Of a stretch of DNA of 47,330 bases, positions 28,258 to 36,077 are shown in pieces; position 1 is the first letter of the stretch, and every line of letters starts with the position of its first letter. Location of the stretch: contig JAKSMP010000015.1 in NCBI GenBank assembly GCA_024400505.1, positions 1 through 47,330 of the forward strand, written 5' to 3'. Position numbers and translations under genes: made by a program. The stretch comes from Bacteroidales bacterium (GTDB lineage Bacteria > Bacteroidota > Bacteroidia > Bacteroidales > P3). Under the pieces are notes generated by a model that saw only the letters and a list, made by a program, of their open reading frames with translations, did no database searches and was not told the origin of the DNA.

Positions 28258-28713
28258 TTATTCATTTGTGAATCCGCCAGTTTTGTACATTTTGCACGTT
28301 GCCCAAATTATCACGGCAAAGGTAATGGCGCCCAGGCAGAGGGAAATGAAGGTCATTTTGCCCCAGAAATCGCTGTCGCGCAGGTCAAGCATAGTGCCGC
28401 ATGCGAATATCAGCGACAGCCAAAGTGCAACTGTGCCATTGGTAACATATTGATAATTGCCAACATCGCGCAGGTGCTTTTTCTTTTTCCAATTGAATTT
28501 TTTTTCTTTGAAATTGAAAACCATCTGCTTGCCGATGAGCGAAGGTTTGATGCTGATGACGGCGATGGCGGCTTGCGCAACAACCAGTCCGACAAAGTTC
28601 CACCATTCGTCGAAGCCTGCTTTGGAGGAGGTTAGCAGCACAACAAAGAGGGTAATGGTGATGAGGACGGATAGCGCCATCAGATAGAGTCCTATGATCT
28701 TGCGTATCTGCAT
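28258..28713 (-). CDS. Four-segment membrane protein of unknown function
   Basis: A 151-residue protein with hydrophobic segments near residues 7-27, 38-54, 93-107 and 118-140, joined by a Lys-rich cytoplasmic loop (KEKKFNWKKKKHLRD). No known domain. One base separates its start from the preceding ribbon-helix-helix gene, so they are tightly linked; it probably modulates or accompanies the ABC transporter. Confidence 0.8.
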   Translation of the reverse strand: MQIRKIIGLYLMALSVLITITLFVVLLTSSKAGFDEWWNFVGLVVAQAAIAVISIKPSLIGKQMVFNFKEKKFNWKKKKHLRDVGNYQYVTNGTVALWLSLIFACGTMLDLRDSDFWGKMTFISLCLGAITFAVIIWATCKMYKTGGFTNE

Positions 28714-28714
28714 A

Positions 28715-28876
28715 CTATTCTTCTTTCTTTTTGGGTGTGCGTTTCGCCTTCTTGAGTGCCTCGGAGAGTATCCACTCTATCTGGCCATTGGTGCTGCGGA
28801 ACTCGTCGGCAGCCCATTTCTCAATGGCGGCGTACACCTCTTCATCAACGCGTAAAGCGAAACTTTTTTTTGCCAT
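28715..28876 (-). CDS. Arc/MetJ-type ribbon-helix-helix protein
   Basis: A 53-residue basic protein: MAKKSFALRVDEEVYAAIEK, then WAADEFRSTNGQIEWILSEA, ending KKKEE. The beta strand (SFALRV), helix, turn and second helix (GQIEWILSEALK) fit the Arc fold, in which dimers place a strand in the DNA major groove. It lies in the SPFH-ABC operon directly downstream of a 9-bp-period CTAG repeat that could be its operator. Likely autoregulator of the downstream genes; this is inference. Confidence 0.85.
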   Translation of the reverse strand: MAKKSFALRVDEEVYAAIEKWAADEFRSTNGQIEWILSEALKKAKRTPKKKEE

Positions 28877-28886
28877 TGTGGTAATG

Positions 28887-28921
28887 CTAGATAATCTAGA
28901 GGTTCTAGAAATTCTAGGGGG
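28887..28921 (-). repeat. Four CTAG-cored tandem repeats, 9-bp period, upstream of the RHH gene
   Basis: CTAG occurs at 28887, 28896, 28905 and 28914, exactly every 9 bp, in units of consensus CTAGANNTT (CTAGATAAT, CTAGAGGTT, CTAGAAATT, CTAGGGGGT). The array fills the gap between the SPFH stop and the RHH start. Ribbon-helix-helix dimers commonly bind tandem half-sites 8-10 bp apart, so this is a candidate operator. Confidence 0.6.
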
Positions 28922-29902
28922 TTAATACAGTGAGCCGGTGTTGATCACAGGGCTGGCGCTCTCGTCGGCGCAGAGGACCACGAGGAGGTTGCTCACCATG
29001 GCGGCTTTGCGCTCTTCGTCAAGCTCTACTATTTGGTCCTGGGAGAGTTTCTTGAGGGCGAGGTCCACCATGCTTACGGCACCTTCCACAATCTTCTCGC
29101 GGGCTGCAATAATGGCGTCGGCCTGCTGGCGGCGCAGCATCACTTGAGCAATCTCGGCAGCGTAGGCCAGGTAGTTGATGCGGGCTTCCACAATCTCAAT
29201 GCCAGCAATACTCAGGCGGCTGGCCAGTTCTTCTTCCAACTGATTGTTGATTTCTTCGCCACCGCTGCGCAACGTCACCTCGGGAGCGTGGTTGTCCATA
29301 TTGTCGTAGGCATAGAGGCCTGCCACTTTGCGCAATGCGGCATCGCTCTGCACACTCACAAAGCTATCGTAGCCCTTCAAATCCTGCTTGTTGGCCTGCT
29401 CGCCAGCTGCCTTGGGGGCGGCAAGAGTGTCCACATCAATGTCAAAGCAAGCCTTGTAGCAGTCCTTGATTTTCCACACCAGCACCAGGCCGATCATGAT
29501 GGGGTTGCCGTTCTTGTCGTTCACCTTGATGGGGGGCACATCCATGTTGCGGGCACGCAGAGAGAGCTTTTTCTTGGTGTAGAAAGGATTCACAAAGAAG
29601 AAGCCGGTCTCGCTCACGGTGCCGCTATATTTGCCGAAGAAGGTCAGCACGCAGGCTTGGTTGGGCTGCAGGATGATGAAGCCGACGCAGTGCATAATAT
29701 ATATAAAACAGAACACTATGCCCAGCACGATGGGCAGAGCAATCCAGCCGGTGGGCTCGCCTGTGGCATCCACCATGCAGGGTTGGCTGCCGATGATTAT
29801 TTCCACTAGGATGAATGCTGCCAGCATCACTAGGTTGATAGCCAGATGTAAGAAGCCGTTGTTGGCTCCGGTCATTTTTCTTGCAAATTCTTTTGTTTCC
29901 AT
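28922..29902 (-). CDS. SPFH/Band 7 family membrane protein
   Basis: A 326-residue protein with two N-terminal membrane segments (about 18-40 and 52-76) and an SPFH domain (ILQPNQACVLTFFGKYSGTV, GFFFVNPFYTKKKLSLRARN, about 78-125) followed by an alpha-helical region. Stomatin/prohibitin-like proteins build oligomeric membrane scaffolds, and several bacterial ones partner with proteases. A CPBP protease lies at the far end of this operon. The -7 box is at 29961-29968 on the minus strand. Confidence 0.93.
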   Translation of the reverse strand: METKEFARKMTGANNGFLHLAINLVMLAAFILVEIIIGSQPCMVDATGEPTGWIALPIVLGIVFCFIYIMHCVGFIILQPNQACVLTFFGKYSGTVSETGFFFVNPFYTKKKLSLRARNMDVPPIKVNDKNGNPIMIGLVLVWKIKDCYKACFDIDVDTLAAPKAAGEQANKQDLKGYDSFVSVQSDAALRKVAGLYAYDNMDNHAPEVTLRSGGEEINNQLEEELASRLSIAGIEIVEARINYLAYAAEIAQVMLRRQQADAIIAAREKIVEGAVSMVDLALKKLSQDQIVELDEERKAAMVSNLLVVLCADESASPVINTGSLY

Positions 29903-30183
29903 TCGTCAGTAAAATTTAATGTTTGTTGTTTTGGATTGATATTATTTTGATATCACTTTGCAAAGATACGACCTTTTTTCCATATTCTGCAGAAAAAAAT
30001 TATTCAGCAACGATAAGTCGTTGATGTTGCGATTGTATAAATGATTGAGATATAGATTTGTCGTGCCGTTCTGGCATGTGATAAAAAATAATAGCTCAAT
30101 GGCGATTTAGTGCTTCCCTCTTGCGGAAAAACTTTTGATTAAACTACAAAAAAATGAAAAAATGCTGATATCTGAATTGTACA
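29903..30183. other. AT-rich divergent intergenic region
   Basis: No open frame of note. The minus-strand -7 box TATCTTTG for the SPFH operon lies at 29961-29968, about 58 bases from its ATG. The rest (30000-30183) shows no gene, repeat or RNA structure I can support, beyond the terminator at 30184. Confidence 0.6.
29961..29968 (-). promoter_or_regulatory. -7 promoter box of the SPFH operon
   Basis: TATCTTTG on the minus strand, consensus -7 box. No -33 TTTG at usual spacing, so a weaker or regulated promoter is possible. Confidence 0.7.
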
Positions 30184-30217
30184 ACAAAAAAAGGTTGCAA
30201 CTTTCATTGCAACCTTT
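30184..30217 (-). terminator. Terminator of tRNA-His
   Basis: On the minus strand AAAGGTTGCAA pairs perfectly with TTGCAACCTTT (6-nt loop) and is followed by a T-run. It sits four bases past the tRNA end. Confidence 0.9.
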
Positions 30218-30220
30218 CTG

Positions 30221-30295
30221 GGTGGGAGGTGGGATTCGAACCCACGACCTTCGGAACCACAATCCGGCACTCTAACCAGCTGAGCTACGCCCACC
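30221..30295 (-). tRNA. tRNA-His (anticodon GTG)
   Basis: Read on the minus strand it starts GGTGGGCGTAGCTCAG (G-1 at 30295), the anticodon stem-loop is CCGGATTGTGGTTCCGG-like with GTG at its centre, and the T-loop is GGGTTCGAATCCC. The extra 5' G pairs with discriminator C73, the histidine identity element. CCA is not encoded. A C-U mismatch appears at acceptor pair 6-67. It has its own promoter and terminator. Confidence 0.95.
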
Positions 30296-30313
30296 ATGTC
30301 TTGTTTTCGGGTG

Positions 30314-30345
30314 CAAAAATACTAACTTTTTTTGATATAGCCAAA
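30314..30345 (-). promoter_or_regulatory. Promoter of tRNA-His
   Basis: On the minus strand -33 TTTG (30342-30345) and -7 TATTTTTG (30314-30321) with 20-base spacing, about 19 bases upstream of the tRNA. Confidence 0.75.
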
Positions 30346-30364
30346 TTATTTTGAAAAAAAATTG

Positions 30365-30372
30365 TATCTTTG
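30365..30372 (+). promoter_or_regulatory. -7 promoter box of the SpoU methyltransferase gene
   Basis: TATCTTTG ends only 4 bases before ATG 30377, so if used the mRNA is nearly leaderless. No -33 TTTG at usual spacing. Confidence 0.6.
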
Positions 30373-30376
30373 CTAA

Positions 30377-31129
30377 ATGATTTCAAAGAACAAATTAAAG
30401 GAACTATCTGTATATAAGCAACAAAAACGCTGCGATGAGGATTCTGTTTTTGTTGTCGAGGGGGTGAAGATGTGTGATGAAATATTGGCTTCAAATCTGC
30501 CTGTGCATACTATTTGTGCCACAAATTCATGGCTCTCAAGCCATTCAGTTTTGCCCAGTAGTGCTGAAGTGTTTGAAATTGATGATGTTATGCTAGAACG
30601 CATAAGTGGGCTCAAAACACCCAATGAGGTTTGGATGTTGTTGGATCGCAACATATTATATTCTTCTAATATCACCAATCCGTCGGGTCTCACCATTGCG
30701 CTTGATCATCTCCAAGACCCTGGCAACTTGGGCACCATCATACGCACCGCTGATTGGTTTGGCATTCGACATATCGTGTGCAGTCAAGGCTCTGTGTCTT
30801 GCTTCAATCCCAAAGTAATTCAGTCCACTATGGGCGGCATCTTTCGCACAAAGATTGAGTATGCCGACCTCCCAGCCTATCTTGCCCAATGCAATAAGCC
30901 AGTCTTTGGCGCACTGCTCAACGGCGAAGATATTTGGCAAGGACAAGGATTGCATATTCCACCCGAAGGTGCCGTTCTTGTCATCGGCAATGAGTCCAAA
31001 GGTATCACCCCCGAGGTGCAAAACTACGTCACCCATCGGGTGCTCATTCCCAACCTTGGTGGCACTGCCGAATCACTCAATGCCTCTGTGGCTTGCGCCA
31101 TATTGATGGCCGAAATGCTTCGGAAATGA
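30377..31129 (+). CDS. TrmH/SpoU-family RNA 2'-O-methyltransferase
   Basis: A 250-residue SPOUT-fold enzyme with an N-terminal substrate-binding domain (FVVEGVKMCDEIL) and the three SpoU motifs: LDHLQDPGNLGTIIRTADW (motif 1), VLVIGNESKGI (motif 2) and IPNLGGTAESLNASVACAI (motif 3). It methylates ribose in rRNA or tRNA; the exact target is not evident. The start is set by the -7 box just upstream, which makes the mRNA almost leaderless. Its stop overlaps the GH97 gene (ATGA). Confidence 0.93.
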   Translation: MISKNKLKELSVYKQQKRCDEDSVFVVEGVKMCDEILASNLPVHTICATNSWLSSHSVLPSSAEVFEIDDVMLERISGLKTPNEVWMLLDRNILYSSNITNPSGLTIALDHLQDPGNLGTIIRTADWFGIRHIVCSQGSVSCFNPKVIQSTMGGIFRTKIEYADLPAYLAQCNKPVFGALLNGEDIWQGQGLHIPPEGAVLVIGNESKGITPEVQNYVTHRVLIPNLGGTAESLNASVACAILMAEMLRK

Positions 31130-33201
31130 AGCACTGCATAGTTTTTATTATAGCGCTTCTTGCGCTGTCTTGCAGTTGCGTGAATCGGCTGACCGAAGGC
31201 AGCTTGGTTAGTGCTCAATCGCCCGATTGCAAAGTGGGTGCAGGACTGTATCTGGACAGTTGCGGTGCTCCTTATCTAAAAGTTTTTGTAGATAAAAATG
31301 AGTTTGTGACCGTCCGCAACATTGGACTTACCACCAACGACAGCCTCAACCTCACCTCAGGCTTTCATCTCTGCTCATCCCACAGTTGCAATACCCCTTA
31401 CCACACCGACAGCCTCCTTTGGGGAGAGAATAAGGTGGTGAAAATCCAAAATAATGGTTGCTGCGTGGCATTGGTCAACAATGATTCCGTCCGCATGGAA
31501 CTGGAATTCTTGGTAGCCAACGATGGATTTGCTTTCCGCTATAGTTATTCGGGCATCGACAGCACATTGCTCACAGGCGAAAGTACCACCTACCATTTTC
31601 CCTCCGATGGCAGCAGCTGGAGCATACCCGCCAATTTCGAAAGCTACGAGTTTGCTTATCGCCAACAACCCATCTCCCAAACCATCGATGCCAACACCCC
31701 ATTCACCTTTGTCACCTCCGACAGCCTTTGGGGCTCCCTCCACGAGTCCAATCTTAGGAATATGCCCGAGATGACCTTGGTGCGCGACAGCGTTGATTCG
31801 CTCTGTTTCCACACTTGGCTCTGCCCCGATAATACAGGCTCTGGCACTGTGGCCCATTATGGCCCAAACCAACACACCTCATGGCGCACAATCACCATCG
31901 GTCGCCAAGCCGTTGACCTCATCAACAGCACTTTCAACCTTACGCTCAACACCTGTCACCGCCAGTATGGTGTCCCCGACAATGAGTTCCTCCAATCTCG
32001 TCCTATAAAATATATTGGTGTTTGGTGGGGTATGCACCTGGGCATCCACAGCTGGACACCCGACTTGCGCCATGGCGCCACCACCGAGCGTGCCAAACGC
32101 TATATCGACTTCGCCGCTCAGAATAATATCGATGCGGTACTATTCGAAGGCTGGAATCTAGGCTGGGAGCAATGGGGTGGCACGCAGGTGTTCGATTTTG
32201 TGAAATCGGCGCCCGATTTTGATGTAGAGCAGGTCATCGACTATGCCCAAAGCAAGGGCGTGCAGATGATCATGCACCACGAAACGGGTGGCAACATCCC
32301 TCACTACGAGGAGGAAATGGAACGTGCCTTTCAGTGGTGCGAAGACCACAATATTCATTATGTGAAGACCGGCTATGCGGGCGGTTTCCCCAATCGCCAT
32401 CTGCATCATTCGCAATACGGTGTCAACCATTATCAACGGGTGGTGGAATGTGCCCGGCGTCACAAAATATCGCTCATCGTCCACGAGCCTATCAAGCCCA
32501 CTGGTCTGCGTTTCTCTTATCCCAATCTGATGTCGGCCGAAGGGGCACGAGGCATGGAATGGAATGCCTGGAGCGATGGCAACAGCCCTGCCCATGAGAC
32601 TATTCTACCCTTCACTCGCCTTCTTGCCGGGCCTATGGACTACACCCCTGGCATCTTCGATATCACCTACAGGCGCATCCAGCATGACCCCAACTGCCAA
32701 AAGTGGAATATGAAAGACGCTCGCGAATGTCGCGTGAACACCACATTGGCCAAGCAAGTGGCCTTGTGGGTGGTGCTCTATTCGCCCGTAGTGATGGCAT
32801 CGGACCTCATTGAGAATTATCAGATAGAGCAGCCAGATGGAACTATGGTCATACATCCGATGTTCCAATTCTTCCGCCACTACAACCCCGACTGCGACTG
32901 GTCCAGCGCTTTGCAGGGCGAGCCGGGTCAATATGTGGCCATTGCTCGGCGTGCGGGCAATACTTATTATCTGGGAGCTGTCACCAACGAAAATCCGCGC
33001 GCACTCTCCATTGCGCTAGACTTCCTCCCCAAGAGAAAGCACTTCTGTGCCACCATCTATGCCGATGCTGCCGATGCCCATTATCTCACCAACCCCACTT
33101 CCTACAAGATCACTCGCCAGATGGTTTCTTCGCGTGATGTGTTAGCGTTGTCGCTTGCGGCAGGTGGCGGTTGTGCTGTGGTGCTGACCGAGGAAGATTA
33201 G
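31126..33201 (+). CDS. GH97 glycoside hydrolase, inverting (alpha-glucosidase-like) type, lipoprotein
   Basis: A 691-residue protein from ATG 31126; the longer frame from 31093 runs inside the previous gene. Signal with lipobox-like LLALSCSC suggests a lipid-anchored envelope protein. The GH97 order is present: N-terminal super-sandwich, then the (beta/alpha)8 barrel with VWWGMHLG, MHHETGG (Glu386), VHEPIKPTG (Glu454) and SAEGARGMEW (Glu472), which match the base and acid glutamates of the inverting SusB group. The Asp nucleophile of the retaining group is absent (YVKTGYAG instead). Substrate class is inferred as alpha-glucan or related; not measured. Odd pairing with an RNA methyltransferase. 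Confidence 0.9.
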   Translation: MKHCIVFIIALLALSCSCVNRLTEGSLVSAQSPDCKVGAGLYLDSCGAPYLKVFVDKNEFVTVRNIGLTTNDSLNLTSGFHLCSSHSCNTPYHTDSLLWGENKVVKIQNNGCCVALVNNDSVRMELEFLVANDGFAFRYSYSGIDSTLLTGESTTYHFPSDGSSWSIPANFESYEFAYRQQPISQTIDANTPFTFVTSDSLWGSLHESNLRNMPEMTLVRDSVDSLCFHTWLCPDNTGSGTVAHYGPNQHTSWRTITIGRQAVDLINSTFNLTLNTCHRQYGVPDNEFLQSRPIKYIGVWWGMHLGIHSWTPDLRHGATTERAKRYIDFAAQNNIDAVLFEGWNLGWEQWGGTQVFDFVKSAPDFDVEQVIDYAQSKGVQMIMHHETGGNIPHYEEEMERAFQWCEDHNIHYVKTGYAGGFPNRHLHHSQYGVNHYQRVVECARRHKISLIVHEPIKPTGLRFSYPNLMSAEGARGMEWNAWSDGNSPAHETILPFTRLLAGPMDYTPGIFDITYRRIQHDPNCQKWNMKDARECRVNTTLAKQVALWVVLYSPVVMASDLIENYQIEQPDGTMVIHPMFQFFRHYNPDCDWSSALQGEPGQYVAIARRAGNTYYLGAVTNENPRALSIALDFLPKRKHFCATIYADAADAHYLTNPTSYKITRQMVSSRDVLALSLAAGGGCAVVLTEED

Positions 33202-33207
33202 CCGTGC

Positions 33208-34848
33208 TTATTGTGTTACAACCAGTCTTGTGGTGAGTGTGCCATTTTGCCCGATGGCGCGTAGGTAATATATGCCAGCGGGGAGCGACGGCAGTGCCAC
33301 GTTGTCGGTAGGTTCGTTCAAGTTTATCATGGTCATCATGCGTCCCATAAGGTCGCATACATGCAGCTGCGTGATGGGCATAGGCGATTGGAGCTGGATA
33401 TTGCTCCCCGCCATAGCAGGATTGGGGTAAATTACAAGTTGCTGTAGGGTAGGGGAGAGCACGTTGTTGGCAGGCGTGTCGTCGAGTAGCGCGCGGCCAA
33501 AGTCTGGTATTCCATATCCGGTATAGATGCTTGGCGCATTTGCCATATCTCCCCATGCTCGCAAGCTGTCGCATATTTGAGTGGCGGTCAGGTGTGGCAA
33601 ACGTTGCCATAGGCAGGCCACCATGCCGGCCAATATCGGTGTGGCAAGCGAGGTGCCGTTAGTGGTTGTGATAAATCCTTCGCTGTTGACGCATTTCACA
33701 GCCGATCCCAATGCCACCACATCGGGCTTTATGCGCAAGTCGTAGGTGGGGCCATGTGAGCTGAAAGGAGCCCAATCGTCCTCCTTGGTGCAAGCTCCCA
33801 CAGTGAGCACCCATGGTGCGTCGGCGGGAGTGCCCAGATGTTGTGGATCGGCTTGGCCGTCATTGCCTGCTGCGTTGATCACCACCATCCCTCGCGAGGC
33901 AGCAATGTTGGCTGCTTTGGCCATTGGGGTGGTGTTTCCGTCCAGGTCTTCCAGTGTGTGGTTGTGGTTGGCATCGTCAAAATAGAAGTAACCCAACGAG
34001 GTGGTGATGATATCAGCACCCATGCTGTCCAGATATTCGGCAGCTGCTATCCAGTTGTATTCTTCTAGGAGCGATTCCACCGTAGTATTCTCGGTGCGGC
34101 AGAGGATGTAGGAAGCCTTTGGGGCTGTGCCCACATACAAGCCTGGGTCGTAGGCGGCCATGGTTGATAGCACCACAGTGCCGTGGTCGTGTACGTTGAA
34201 TACGTTGTCGCCGTCCCACACAAAGTCACGCGTGGCCAGCAGTCGTCCTTCAGCGCGCAGGTGTTCGTATTTGCCGACGGTGTCAATGCCGGGGAAACCT
34301 CCGTCGCAAACGCCAATAGTGATACCTTGCCCCTCATAGCCGGCCTTGTGCAGTTTTATGCCGTTCAGCTGTTTGATTTGGGTATAGGCATAGTTGTAGT
34401 AATTGCGGCTGTAGGGCATATAGTTTTGCCGCTCGATGTTGCCCCATGTGGGGACTCCGGTTGGTATGTCGGGTCTTGCGGAGTCTAGCTGTTCCACCCA
34501 TTCATAGCTGAGCACAAAGTCAAACTCGTCAAGGATGCTGGGGTCCGAGCCTTGGGGCATAAACACCGTCACGCCGTTGAGCCATTTCGACCTATTCTGC
34601 ACCCTGATGCCAGCCTCTTGTAGTGCGGCAATATACTGCGGGCAGATGGGCAGGTCCAGGCTGTCAATCTGTATGCGTTGCCGTTGGCGTCGCTCCAATG
34701 CTTTGGGGCTCAGGTAGGCCGAAGGGTTGTCCATCGTGTAGGGCGAAGGGGCAGATTTGTCGCGGAATTGCACCCAGTATTTGTCCAGCTCTTGAGCATA
34801 AGCCCAAGTCGAAGCCAAGAGGAATGCCAGTATGATGATGCGTTTCAT
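33208..34848 (-). CDS. Secreted subtilisin-like (S8) serine protease with T9SS sorting domain
   Basis: A 546-residue protein from ATG 34848, giving signal peptide MKRIIILAFLLASTWAYAQ; the longer frame to 34995 is upstream coding sequence of the sialidase. Catalytic residues: Asp182 (GVCDGGFPG), His222 (HDHGTVV), oxyanion Asn329 (NAAGND) and Ser400 (TTNGTSLATP). The C-terminal part (VIYPNP, LMGRMM, LPAGIYYLRAI, LVVTQ) is a type A T9SS sorting domain. It overlaps the sialidase gene by one base, so it shares its operon. It may degrade glycoprotein backbones after deglycosylation. Confidence 0.95.
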   Translation of the reverse strand: MKRIIILAFLLASTWAYAQELDKYWVQFRDKSAPSPYTMDNPSAYLSPKALERRQRQRIQIDSLDLPICPQYIAALQEAGIRVQNRSKWLNGVTVFMPQGSDPSILDEFDFVLSYEWVEQLDSARPDIPTGVPTWGNIERQNYMPYSRNYYNYAYTQIKQLNGIKLHKAGYEGQGITIGVCDGGFPGIDTVGKYEHLRAEGRLLATRDFVWDGDNVFNVHDHGTVVLSTMAAYDPGLYVGTAPKASYILCRTENTTVESLLEEYNWIAAAEYLDSMGADIITTSLGYFYFDDANHNHTLEDLDGNTTPMAKAANIAASRGMVVINAAGNDGQADPQHLGTPADAPWVLTVGACTKEDDWAPFSSHGPTYDLRIKPDVVALGSAVKCVNSEGFITTTNGTSLATPILAGMVACLWQRLPHLTATQICDSLRAWGDMANAPSIYTGYGIPDFGRALLDDTPANNVLSPTLQQLVIYPNPAMAGSNIQLQSPMPITQLHVCDLMGRMMTMINLNEPTDNVALPSLPAGIYYLRAIGQNGTLTTRLVVTQ

Positions 34849-36041
34849 TACTTTTGCAGTTGTGAGAGCAGCCATTTGTAGGTGAAGTTTTGATACCATA
34901 GTTCGCATCCGCGGTCGGTGTTCTTTTCCACATAGCAGCCTATGGTTCCGTCGCGCTGCAAGGTGAGCGACGAATATACCGATAGGCCGGGGCACAGCAG
35001 CACAGGGTCTTGCCAGGTGCGGCCTTCGTCGTAGCTGATAAACACGCTCACCTTCTCGCGGTTCATGGAGTTGGGTATGGAGTGGAGCAGTATGTTGGGC
35101 TGGTTGCCATCATCTGAGGCCGACAGGCGCAGCATATCGCCATTGCAGGCGTTGGTGGTCATCTCGGGCCAGGTGCCTTGGGTGCCCCAGGTCTGTCCTC
35201 CGTCGGAGGAATAGTTGTAGCCTCTGGCTCCATTTTGGCGGATGGACATGAGTATGCGGCCATCCGTGAGTTCCATCACCTTGGCCTCGTCGCCAGCCAA
35301 GTATGCGCAGTCCGACACCTGCCACGTGTGGCCGTTGTCGTCGGAATAGACCACATAGTTGTCGGGCACATTCTCGCTCTTGCGGCACAGCGCTGCCACA
35401 AACAGTATTCTCCCCTTGTGCTCGCCGCGGCGCAACACAAGTCCGTTGCCCGAAGCAATGAAAGCTCCCTTGTATTTGCGGCATTGGGTGTTGGCAGCCT
35501 GCGAACCCCACACCGTGCGGGTGATGTCCGCTGGGGTCTCCCAGCTGATGCCGCCGTCCTTGCTGCGCGAGATATAGATACATTCAGGGTCGGCCTCTGT
35601 CGATTGCCAGAAACCGTTCAGGCCGCAGAAAGCACACAGCACATCGCCGTTGGGGCACACCACCAGCGCGGGGTCGCCATAGCCTTTTTTGTATCCTTGG
35701 CCTTGGATGATGAATTGCGGCTCGCTCCATGTGCGGCCGTTGTCGGTGCTGCGGCGGCAAACGATGTCAATATCCTGTGGCAAGTCGCCTTCGTTGTATT
35801 TGCGGCGGTCGTTCACAGCCAGCAGTGTGCCATCGGGCAGGGTGCAGATGGCTGGGATGCGGTAGTTCTTCGAGCCATAATCGCCCGGGGCATAAAGCCG
35901 CTGCTCATAGAAAAATATGCTGTCGTTCAGTGGTATTTCGGGTGTGGGTAGGGTGTCTTCGGGTTTCTCGGGCACCACCTCCTTGTTGCAGGCCGATGCC
36001 ATTATGGGCATCAAAAGCAAGAGCCATAGAATATGTTTCAT
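34848..36041 (-). CDS. Exo-alpha-sialidase (neuraminidase), lipoprotein
   Basis: About 397 residues from the second Met (36041); the first Met is at 36047. A signal with lipobox MASAC makes it a lipoprotein. The FRIP-like YRIPAI and five Asp-box repeats (STDNGRTW, SKDGGISW, SDDNGHTW, SSDGGQTW, SYDEGRTW) define the six-bladed GH33-type propeller; the Asp in NDRRKYNEGDLPQDID and the late Glu/Tyr (IGCYVEKN, LWYQNF) fit its catalytic set. It releases terminal sialic acid from host glycans. Neighbours are the alpha-galactosidase-like GH97 and the S8 protease. The symbol is left open because nanH naming varies. Confidence 0.92.
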   Translation of the reverse strand: MKHILWLLLLMPIMASACNKEVVPEKPEDTLPTPEIPLNDSIFFYEQRLYAPGDYGSKNYRIPAICTLPDGTLLAVNDRRKYNEGDLPQDIDIVCRRSTDNGRTWSEPQFIIQGQGYKKGYGDPALVVCPNGDVLCAFCGLNGFWQSTEADPECIYISRSKDGGISWETPADITRTVWGSQAANTQCRKYKGAFIASGNGLVLRRGEHKGRILFVAALCRKSENVPDNYVVYSDDNGHTWQVSDCAYLAGDEAKVMELTDGRILMSIRQNGARGYNYSSDGGQTWGTQGTWPEMTTNACNGDMLRLSASDDGNQPNILLHSIPNSMNREKVSVFISYDEGRTWQDPVLLCPGLSVYSSLTLQRDGTIGCYVEKNTDRGCELWYQNFTYKWLLSQLQK

Positions 36042-36077
36042 TGTCATCCTTTATTAATTGTTCAATCAAATAAAAAC

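Noticed and set aside
29033-29809. 258-codon plus-strand frame opposite the SPFH gene
   Set aside because: Shadow frame; the opposite strand encodes a clear SPFH domain.
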